Positions 31,736-37,969 of a DNA stretch of 37,969 bases are shown one piece after another. Within the stretch, counting starts at the first letter, position 1. Each line of letters begins with the position of its first letter. The notes under the pieces are model-generated. The model was given only the letters and a program-made list of their open reading frames with translations. It was not told the DNA's origin and ran no database searches. The position numbers and the translations under genes are program-made. The stretch comes from a virus. The stretch is taken from positions 1-37,969 of IMG/VR virus record IMGVR_UViG_3300025698_000858; one strand, 5' to 3'.

Positions 31736-34564
31736 TTATCCTCGACTTCTACTGGCTCTACTGACAGGACCTCTATTTCGTTTATCTCTAATGGTGATAT
31801 TAGCTATCATACGATCTGGATCGAAATCGATATCCTCCGCTTCTATCGGCATGTTGGTAATGTTTTCAATATGCAGGGAAAAACCACTAGCCTTAGAAGT
31901 ATCTTGCATCTTTCTCAATTCGGAAAACGGTGTGATAAGTTCCGGTTCGTTTTCAGCTAGACTAGCAATTTGTGGCTTCCAGGCAATACCGCCTTCAGCA
32001 TAGTGGGGTAGCGAAGGTCCTTGCCCACTTGAAACAGCACCCGAAGGTTGGGCAAACGCTCCGGCAAAAGATGAAGCTAATCCACTTGCGACTGGCTGGA
32101 TGAATGCTATCCTAATGGCTTCAAAATAAATATCTTCCAAAATCCGCAGAGCATGTGCTCCCCAATTATCCATATCACGGGACATACCTTGCAAACCATT
32201 TGATACCGATCGCTCCATTGATTGAGCGAACTCGAATGCCTTCTCACCCGCCGTTTTGAACGTCCGTGTAGACTCCATCGCGAATGCTTTTAATCCATCT
32301 GCCCATCCACCCTGTTTTAACTCTGCAATCTCAATCAAAACCCTTTGCTCTTTTTCGTATACATCAATCAGATTCAATACCGCATCCTTTTCCATATCAA
32401 ATTGTTTAGCTATGACAGATGCATTCTTCTGCCACAATTCCACTTCCTTTTCCAATTTCTTCTGTTGGAAGTTGAAATATTCAGCCGACTTATCATTCAA
32501 TCCATCATACATACGATCCCACGCAGCCCATATAGACTCCTCTGACATGGCATCTATCATATCTTTAGACGCAGCTTGCATTTGAGGGTAGACGCCAGCC
32601 CACTTCCAATCGCTTTCAATGGGTTGTACAACAGGACCTATTGACACACCCCCCATCGACCGCATAGCTTCATCAATAGCAGAAGTTAAATCTGGCATTG
32701 CTTGTTTTACAAGATCAACAATACCCTCAAAATCCTGCCCAAACTGAACCTTAACAGCAGATAGTAAATCACCAAGATGCTCTACAGAAGCCGCACCAAA
32801 AGCCTCTATGACTAATGGAATACTTGTAAACTTTTTATGAACATATAAAGCAGCATCATCTGCTGAAGGTTTAAGCGCATCAAACGTATGCTCGAACGCA
32901 GAAGCCCATTCTGTTTTTGCTTTGCGCAACCCACTCTCGAATCGCGTTACCATCGTAGAAATATCAGGTGCCACCCATGCATCTGAAATAGCATCTTTTA
33001 GCTCACGCAAAAACGATCCTGCACCCATAGCCATGGCCGCAATATCTACTATCGTATCAGCCCAACCATCTCTGATTGTAGTATAGGCATCTGTAAAACC
33101 TGCAACAAAATACTTGAGAAAACCGCCAATTGGAGAATCCCACAGCCATTCCAAACCTGTTTGAAACGCCAACAGCCATTCCTCCATGCGATCCTTAATG
33201 ACGCTTAGATTCTGCTCCCAAGCTGCGCGTAATGTATATGCGATACCTGCTACCAACACAGCAGTACCCACCCACCCCAACGCTGCTACATTCATCGCTG
33301 CAAAAACACCCACCACTAATGCCCCAACCTTTACGATTAACGCCATAGCCAATGCGATAGGGCCTAGTGATGCTGCGAGAACGGCAACAATACCGACAGT
33401 CCGTTGAGTCTCTTTATTCAGATTCAACCAGAATTTCGCAAATGTTTTTACACCCTCCCCCACTTTTAAAACCATAGGTTCTAAAGTGCTTCCGAAAGAA
33501 GCGGCAACAGCCTTAACATGAATCCAAATAATCCGCAACTGGCTGCCGAGTGATTTTAACTGCTTGTTGGCGACCTCTTCCGTAATCCCAGCCATTTGAT
33601 GCAGGTCTTTATTGTATTGCTCTATCGCATTCCCCAATCCAAGTAATGGCATTACGGCTTGCTGACTTCGAGCTTGAAAACCGAGCAATTCAAGTGCCGC
33701 AGCTTTTTCCGTCACACCCATCGTACCTAAAACACCTGTCAAATCCCGAACGATATCAGCCATCGGTCGTAGGTTATCTTGAGCATCCACAATAGATATG
33801 TTATATCTATCCCACGCCTCCCTGTTGTCATTGAAACCTTTGATCATCAATCTCAACATTCGTCCAAACAATTCACCACCTTCAGCGCCCTTTTTTCCTT
33901 GATCTGCATACGCTGCTAACGTTGCTACACCATCCTCCAATTCTATTCCGTATGCCTTCATCGCAGGACCAGCGCGCATCAGTGCTTCTGAGAATTGTTG
34001 GGTGCTGGCGTTAGCAAGAGTATTCGCACCCGTTAAAATGTCAGTGATTTTCACCATGTTCGTCATATTCTGCTGAGAATCGTTTACGGTCAAACCCAAA
34101 GCAGATTGGGCATCCGTAACCAAATCTGTTGCCAACGCCATTTCAAAAGCGCCCGCAGTTGCAAACTTCTGTACAACAGGAAGCGCTGCTATAGATTGCT
34201 TCACATCCAAACCAGCACTAGCTAAGAAGAAATACGATTCAGCCAATTGCGTAGCTGACTGTACACCTTCCATAGATAACGTTCGGGCCAACGATCGCAT
34301 GTCTGCATCCATATCATCAGTCACGTTACCCATGATAGCAGTAGATCGTACCATCGCATCATCGAACGAAGCAAATGTCTTAATAGAAGCCACACCTAAA
34401 GCCAAAAGTGGAACTGTAACTTTCATGGTCATATTACGACCGAAAGAATTCAGCCTGTTCTCAGCCCGAGTCATGCGAGTTTCTACATTTCGCATAACCC
34501 TAGTCCACTGGTCACTCTCGAGCTTCAGATGTACAAGCAAATTGCCTAAGTCCAAACTAAACAT
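31736..34564 (-). CDS. Tail tape measure protein
   Basis: 942 residues. The N-terminal region (MTRAENRLNSFGRNMTMKVT then SFDDAMVRSTAIMGNVTDDM) is the phage TMP domain typical of long-tailed phages. Residues about 390-450 are hydrophobic (GIVAVLAASLGPIALAMAL and following) and may insert in the host membrane. The remainder is helical. Length sets tail length: about 0.15 nm per residue gives roughly 140 nm, an inference from the lambda rule. AGAGGG precedes the ATG by seven bases. Confidence 0.95.
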   Translation of the reverse strand: MFSLDLGNLLVHLKLESDQWTRVMRNVETRMTRAENRLNSFGRNMTMKVTVPLLALGVASIKTFASFDDAMVRSTAIMGNVTDDMDADMRSLARTLSMEGVQSATQLAESYFFLASAGLDVKQSIAALPVVQKFATAGAFEMALATDLVTDAQSALGLTVNDSQQNMTNMVKITDILTGANTLANASTQQFSEALMRAGPAMKAYGIELEDGVATLAAYADQGKKGAEGGELFGRMLRLMIKGFNDNREAWDRYNISIVDAQDNLRPMADIVRDLTGVLGTMGVTEKAAALELLGFQARSQQAVMPLLGLGNAIEQYNKDLHQMAGITEEVANKQLKSLGSQLRIIWIHVKAVAASFGSTLEPMVLKVGEGVKTFAKFWLNLNKETQRTVGIVAVLAASLGPIALAMALIVKVGALVVGVFAAMNVAALGWVGTAVLVAGIAYTLRAAWEQNLSVIKDRMEEWLLAFQTGLEWLWDSPIGGFLKYFVAGFTDAYTTIRDGWADTIVDIAAMAMGAGSFLRELKDAISDAWVAPDISTMVTRFESGLRKAKTEWASAFEHTFDALKPSADDAALYVHKKFTSIPLVIEAFGAASVEHLGDLLSAVKVQFGQDFEGIVDLVKQAMPDLTSAIDEAMRSMGGVSIGPVVQPIESDWKWAGVYPQMQAASKDMIDAMSEESIWAAWDRMYDGLNDKSAEYFNFQQKKLEKEVELWQKNASVIAKQFDMEKDAVLNLIDVYEKEQRVLIEIAELKQGGWADGLKAFAMESTRTFKTAGEKAFEFAQSMERSVSNGLQGMSRDMDNWGAHALRILEDIYFEAIRIAFIQPVASGLASSFAGAFAQPSGAVSSGQGPSLPHYAEGGIAWKPQIASLAENEPELITPFSELRKMQDTSKASGFSLHIENITNMPIEAEDIDFDPDRMIANITIRDKRNRGPVSRASRSRG

Positions 34565-34565
34565 G

Positions 34566-35314
34566 CTAGGCCCTCTTTTTAGGTTTTCGTTTCACACTAC
34601 TGGAAGCCAAAATAAATTGACGCCAATATGCTTTAACCCTACTAACGCTTTTCGCCTTTTCTTCAGGTGTAATACTCTTGGGTTTTTTCTTTCCACGAAT
34701 CAAAAAAGATTCCAGCTTAATCTGGCTTGGATCGTTTGTATGCGTTTTAACGATATACATAGCAATCTGTGCTAAATACCTCTCTTGTACATGCTCCCTG
34801 CACGTTGTTGCTTCTATGCGTTCGTCCTCTTCCTTAAAAATGATTCGCCATTTGTAAAACTCTGTAGCTGTTGTTTCTTGTTGGCACCTTTGTTTGGACA
34901 TATGTAATCGGGTAGCGAGTCGGTACCAACTACGCTCCCGAATCGTCAGTTTCCCTCAGTCTCATCTTTCTCATCAAGCTTGTTGAGTTTTTGTGCGCTT
35001 CCAAACAATTCCTTTTGAACCTTGTGAGGGAATTTGCCAATCTCATCTACTGTAACTTTCTCCCCGTTCGCTTTATGCAAACAGAAAGACAGCAAAGAAC
35101 TGTACATGCCTTTATAACTCTTGATAGTCTTTACCTTCACCTTGCCTGTCTCATCTACCTCAACATCCAATCTTTCTCGATTGGATTCGAGATATCCTTC
35201 CAGGTCATCCCCGGACATTTCTCGCAAGCTGTAGGTTGCTTCCTGACCTGTCGTATCTGTGAGAATAACAGGCTGCTCTTCCAGTTTCAAACTGAGTTTG
35301 ATTGGATCTCCCAT
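34566..35314 (-). CDS. Tail assembly chaperone G-T fusion made by -1 frameshift
   Basis: Predicted product of about 249 residues: all of the G-like protein through the AAC codon at 34951-34949, then a -1 slip on GGGAAAC (34955-34949) and continuation from CTG at 34949. The downstream frame opens exactly at the slip site (TGA at 34958-34956 lies just before) and encodes LTIRERSWYRLATRLHMSKQ, TATEFYKWRIIFKEED and a helical C-terminus, similar to T parts of siphovirus chaperones. Without the slip, an ATG at 34901 could start a 111-residue protein but lacks a good ribosome site. The fusion binds the tape measure during assembly. Confidence 0.85.
34946..35314 (-). CDS. Tail assembly chaperone G-like
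   Basis: 122 residues, acidic: MGDPIKLSLKLEEQPVIL, then YSLREMSGDDLEGYLESN and LDEKDETEGN at the end. It lies immediately before the T frame and tape measure gene, the standard place for G. In lambda, most ribosomes make G and a few per cent make the G-T fusion, keeping a fixed ratio needed for tail assembly. Start has AAAGG nine bases upstream. Confidence 0.88.
   Translation of the reverse strand: MGDPIKLSLKLEEQPVILTDTTGQEATYSLREMSGDDLEGYLESNRERLDVEVDETGKVKVKTIKSYKGMYSSLLSFCLHKANGEKVTVDEIGKFPHKVQKELFGSAQKLNKLDEKDETEGN
34949..34955 (-). promoter_or_regulatory. -1 frameshift slippery site GGGAAAC
   Basis: GGGAAAC fits the X-XXY-YYZ pattern (G-GGA-AAC) in the G frame and sits directly before the stop TGA. 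Lambda G/T uses GGGAAAG, one base different. After slipping, the codons re-pair as GGG and AAA. Confidence 0.9.
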
Positions 35315-35346
35315 CTGACAAACCTTTCCATTTTTCGCGTGTGCTA

Positions 35347-35793
35347 TTATTTTAGTGAAGCCAACAACTTTACCGATAGAATGTTCCTTTGTTTGGAGTC
35401 CACACTTTCGGTCACTATTCCACTTTCTCTGCTGATATTCAAAATTGTGTAAACCCTTTCGTCAACAGTCGCATACCGATTGCTAAGAGCAATCAAAGTT
35501 TTAATTGTTGCAGACAACTTAGTCCAAGCAACCCTATAAGACGCGGCTCTAACGCACACCAAAACACAATAGCGTTGATGTTCCTCACCATTCATGTTCT
35601 TGCCTTGGTAATCGCCGCTGACATCATGAACGGCTGCAGCAGAATCCTCAACACTATTATGATCTGGCAAATTGCCTGTAAACAGAGGCCAAGTATCACT
35701 CACCGCAGGCTTTGTAAAAAGCTCCAGTGTAGTTGTCAAATACTCAGCCAAAACATCTGCTGCCGATCCTACTGTATCAATCAAGGGTAACAT
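35347..35793 (-). CDS. Tail terminator/minor capsid-like protein (paralogue of 36664 gene)
   Basis: 148 residues. It shares, at matching spacing, AEYL...LF..P...D.WP.FT, a GK-M-GE then R.....R...Y.....KL segment, and V..RV..I.NI.R with the C-terminal domain of the gene at 36664. The GK-M-G-E pattern resembles the PF12691 minor capsid/tail-terminator-like family. It lies after the tail-tube gene, an unusual place for a terminator. The start is uncertain: ATG 35793 is favoured, overlapping the previous gene by 17 bases; frames from 35862 are longer. Confidence 0.6.
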   Translation of the reverse strand: MLPLIDTVGSAADVLAEYLTTTLELFTKPAVSDTWPLFTGNLPDHNSVEDSAAAVHDVSGDYQGKNMNGEEHQRYCVLVCVRAASYRVAWTKLSATIKTLIALSNRYATVDERVYTILNISRESGIVTESVDSKQRNILSVKLLASLK

Positions 35794-36172
35794 CAAGATC
35801 GCCAATAGCAAAGCTTGCGGTGTCACCATCCCCAATAGTCTTGGGTACTGTAACAGAACCATGGGCTAGTAGCTGACCAGCAGTTAGAGCATTAAAGAGC
35901 CCGAAGTGAGTTATTTCGCCCCAAGCCCCCGACGATTCTGCAAATTCAATAGCAGCGGCATTAGCTGTCGCACCCGCAGCAGCCGCATCCCAATCAGACG
36001 CTGCCGTTTCTACACGCGCGTACGAATTGCCACTTGGTTCAGCCAGCCCACCCCCACTTTCCTCAGGGTCAGCAGTAGATAGACCCACCCAAATCGTCGG
36101 CGGGGTGTAAACACCTTTACCAAACAAGTGATCCAAAATCGCAATTTCCCAGTAGTTTGAAAAACTTCCCAT
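35777..36172 (-). CDS. Phage virion structural protein, tail-associated
   Basis: 131 residues. MGSFSNYWEIAILDHLFGKG and YTPPTIWVGLSTADP, then GSVTVPKTIGDGDTASF, are features of a conserved small phage structural protein usually found beside tail or fibre genes. The exact role is not established. Alanine-rich DWDAAAAGATANAAA is in the middle. AAAGGA is nine bases before the ATG. Location just after the tail tube suggests it may decorate the tube or baseplate. Confidence 0.6.
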   Translation of the reverse strand: MGSFSNYWEIAILDHLFGKGVYTPPTIWVGLSTADPEESGGGLAEPSGNSYARVETAASDWDAAAAGATANAAAIEFAESSGAWGEITHFGLFNALTAGQLLAHGSVTVPKTIGDGDTASFAIGDLDVTLD

Positions 36173-36222
36173 TTGATTATCCTTTCCATTTCTACAAAAT
36201 GTCTACTGCAACAAGTAGATCA

Positions 36223-36651
36223 TTATCCTAGTGCGGGTGCAATCTCATCACCACTGCCATCTATGTTGCTGACCTCAATAGAGACTGTAGCTGTCGGAGC
36301 GCTACCTTCAACGATTTCATTCGGCATGAACGAATTAATCCATCCAAAGAAAGTCCACGTCTGATCGTCTGGAAAAGTAAGCAAAATTGATTGGTTAGCA
36401 TTAATCATATCCAAAATACCATCAATAAAGGCCGGATCGTAATGACATGTCATTTGTGATCCAGACAAACTCTTGAGGGTTTTTGGATATTTCGTCCGCC
36501 ATGCTGTATTCCGCATATTCGTCACATCATTCGGGCCACCACCATCCACACCGGGGGGAGTTACAGCTTGCTCCTCAAAATAAAGAGCTACACCCGAAGC
36601 AGCATCAGCAAACGTCATCGTTGTTGGAAATCCTTCAGTCATAATCGCCAT
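36223..36651 (-). CDS. Major tail (tube) protein
   Basis: 142 residues, beta-rich, fitting a tail tube subunit: GVALYFEEQAVTPPG and ALVTFPDDQ-like ILLTFPDDQTWTFFGWINSF, then SAPTATVSIEVSNIDGSG, the F-P-DG-W-F-G-(5-10)-EG.P.A pattern of lambda-like tubes. AAGGAG lies nine bases before the ATG. Its length, shorter than lambda V, implies no extra Ig-like domain at the end. It is the tube that surrounds the tape measure. Confidence 0.8.
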   Translation of the reverse strand: MAIMTEGFPTTMTFADAASGVALYFEEQAVTPPGVDGGGPNDVTNMRNTAWRTKYPKTLKSLSGSQMTCHYDPAFIDGILDMINANQSILLTFPDDQTWTFFGWINSFMPNEIVEGSAPTATVSIEVSNIDGSGDEIAPALG

Positions 36652-36663
36652 GATCCAAACTCC

Positions 36664-37969
36664 TTAAAGTTCTGAATACGCCAGTAACAGATTAGTTACA
36701 AAATGATCCCTACGTTTTTTATCCCGTGTCAAATGATGAATCGTTGTTGTGCGTTGAATGTTGTGTATTTTGAACACCCTACTTTCTACCGTTACATTTT
36801 CCCCTGCTACGGTTTTCAAATTATCCAATGTTAACGCTAATTTGGAACTGGTAGTGCTATAACCCACGCCCCTTATTCTGAATTGTATTCCGTGCCGCTC
36901 ATTCTCTGTCCCCCCCATACCCTTCCCATCCACAATGCTTGTGGTATCATAGAGACATCCAAGATTGTTGGCGACGTCGCTTGCTTCGGGAAATCTGCGA
37001 GTGAAAACAGGCCAATCATCATCTTCAGAAGGATCGGAAAATAAATCTTGGGCTTTCAAATAGGCAGCAAGAATAGTTGATTGTGGAAGGGTGCCCGCAG
37101 ATATGACTGGGGCAGATTCAACACCCAATGCACCGGTTACAGTCGATTGGGCCGCTATCGATCCTACCAATTCTATCAGTAACGTTGATAGGTTAGCAGA
37201 TAGGGACGATGTAGCAGCCAAACTCCCCTTTAAACTCACTACTCTGCTAAGCGTGCCTGTAACAACTGATTGTGCTACTACTGTACCTTGTACTTCCCGT
37301 ACAATCGAAATGGAACAGGTAACGGCTGATTGGGCTGCTATGGAACCTTGTAAAGTAACGAGTATTTCTTCAACTGTAAGCGTGCCCGTAACGACTGATT
37401 GCGCCGCCGTTGATCCTGCTAACTTCCTACCGACTGAAAGAGCGCCAACAACAACCGATTGACTTGTTATTGCTCCTTGTAGTTCGACAGAACCTTTAAT
37501 AGTAAGAGCACCTGAAACAACTGATTGCGATGCTACTACGCCAACCAACTTCTTACCGACTGAAAGTGAACCTACAACAGCCGATTGCGATGCTACTACA
37601 CCTTGCACATTTCGGGTGACTGCTAAACCACCCACAACAACCGATTGACTTGTTATTGCTCCTTGTACTTTCTTACTAACTGAAAGTGAACCTGTAACAA
37701 CTGATTGGACTGATGATGATCCAACTAACTTCTTACCGACTGAAAGAGCGCCAACAACAACCGATTGTGCCGCGATAATACCCTGTAAATCAACAGCACC
37801 TTCAACCGAAAGTGAACCACTTACGACAGATTGGGCTGTTACTGCTCCTGCTAACTTCTTACCGACTGAAAGTGAACCACTAACAACTGATTGAACTGTC
37901 GTTAATCCTGCCAACTTTTTATCTGTTGAAAGCGAACCACTTACGACAGATTGAACTGTCGTTAATCCT
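36664..37969 (-). CDS. Repeat-rich protein with tail-terminator-like C-terminal domain, 5' truncated
   Basis: The frame is open through the window's right edge, so the true start is outside; the visible part has 434 residues. About 14 imperfect units of 20-23 residues (AQSVV.G.LSV.KKL.G) make up the visible N-terminal portion, followed by SAGTLPQSTILAAYLK and a C-terminal domain with DDDWPVFTRRFP, DGKGMGGTENERHG and FRIRGVGYSTTSSKLALT. That domain is homologous to the gene at 35347. A TTG at 37914 occurs in frame, but the repeats continue beyond it, so it is not a convincing start. Probably a virion protein at the head-tail joint with an added repetitive domain. Confidence 0.65.
   Translation of the reverse strand, partial: GLTTVQSVVSGSLSTDKKLAGLTTVQSVVSGSLSVGKKLAGAVTAQSVVSGSLSVEGAVDLQGIIAAQSVVVGALSVGKKLVGSSSVQSVVTGSLSVSKKVQGAITSQSVVVGGLAVTRNVQGVVASQSAVVGSLSVGKKLVGVVASQSVVSGALTIKGSVELQGAITSQSVVVGALSVGRKLAGSTAAQSVVTGTLTVEEILVTLQGSIAAQSAVTCSISIVREVQGTVVAQSVVTGTLSRVVSLKGSLAATSSLSANLSTLLIELVGSIAAQSTVTGALGVESAPVISAGTLPQSTILAAYLKAQDLFSDPSEDDDWPVFTRRFPEASDVANNLGCLYDTTSIVDGKGMGGTENERHGIQFRIRGVGYSTTSSKLALTLDNLKTVAGENVTVESRVFKIHNIQRTTTIHHLTRDKKRRDHFVTNLLLAYSEL
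37110..37969 (-). repeat. Tandem 60-69-base coding repeats
   Basis: About 14 imperfect units, seen on the + strand as recurring segments such as CAACAACCGATTG and ACTGAAAGTGAACC. Units of 20, 22 or 23 codons keep frame. Some neighbouring units are near-identical (such as bases 37864-37914 versus the window edge), suggesting recent duplications or recombination. Confidence 0.85.

Noticed and set aside
37110-37969. Regular repeats as a CRISPR array
   Set aside because: Repeats are coding and in frame, units are contiguous without unique spacers, and no cas genes are near.
1-37969. tRNA genes, integrase, lysogeny repressor, lysis genes
   Set aside because: None was seen by eye on either strand; a tRNAscan or HMM search would be needed to be certain, and some may lie outside the window.

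Overview
This window is part of the genome of a tailed double-stranded DNA bacteriophage. The evidence is a near-complete set of phage-type DNA replication and recombination genes on the + strand (1-16.5 kb) facing a lambda-like long-tail gene block on the - strand (24.3-38 kb). A tape measure protein of 942 residues, tail-tube, tail-terminator-like, G/GT-type chaperone and L/M/K-I-J-type tail-tip proteins point to siphovirus morphology. Head genes, terminase, portal, lysis genes and any integrase are not in the window. The 5' end cuts a sliding-clamp gene and the 3' end cuts a repeat-rich tail gene. Nothing in the sequence identifies the host; the Shine-Dalgarno sequences are ordinary bacterial ones and the standard bacterial code fits.

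Region 1 (1-16.5 kb, +) holds a sliding clamp, an orphan DNA methyltransferase, a family 4 UDG/3'-5' exonuclease protein, a family A DNA polymerase on a separate overlapping frame, an AAA+ clamp loader, a possible UvsY-like mediator, a gp32-like single-stranded DNA-binding protein and a strong terminator. A RecA/UvsX-like recombinase, a free-standing HNH endonuclease flanked by a short direct repeat, a FEN-type 5' nuclease, a sigma-factor-like protein and a PD-(D/E)XK nuclease follow. Next come a DUF4326-like protein, a Rad50/SbcC ATPase split into two genes with an Mre11/SbcD-like nuclease between the halves, and a flavin-dependent thymidylate synthase (thyX) interrupted by an HNH intein. Many genes overlap by 1-20 bases, so this looks like a few translationally coupled operons.

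Region 2 (16.5-24.3 kb, -) is a ten-gene accessory cassette directly downstream of the tail genes: a DUF115/GT42-like protein, three glycosyltransferase-like proteins, two SAM methyltransferases, a PLP aminotransferase, an ATP-grasp ligase, a HAD phosphatase and a PIG-L deacetylase, closed by a terminator. By position it is expected to be expressed late with the tail. I infer that it makes or attaches a modified sugar or amino-sugar-like group to virion, host surface or another acceptor; the product is unknown and this is the best candidate for an undescribed pathway.

Region 3 (24.3-38 kb, -) is the tail block, transcribed right to left: repeat-rich terminator-like protein, tail tube, a small structural protein, a second terminator-like paralogue, G and G-T chaperones linked by a -1 frameshift at GGGAAAC, tape measure, M-like, L-like, and a giant 2131-residue protein. 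The giant protein fuses an NlpC/P60 peptidase, an I-like segment, a J-like tail tip, two copies of a jelly-roll-like domain and a pectate-lyase-type beta-helix spike. A GC-rich island of about 2.2 kb inside this gene coincides with the receptor-binding part and suggests module exchange.
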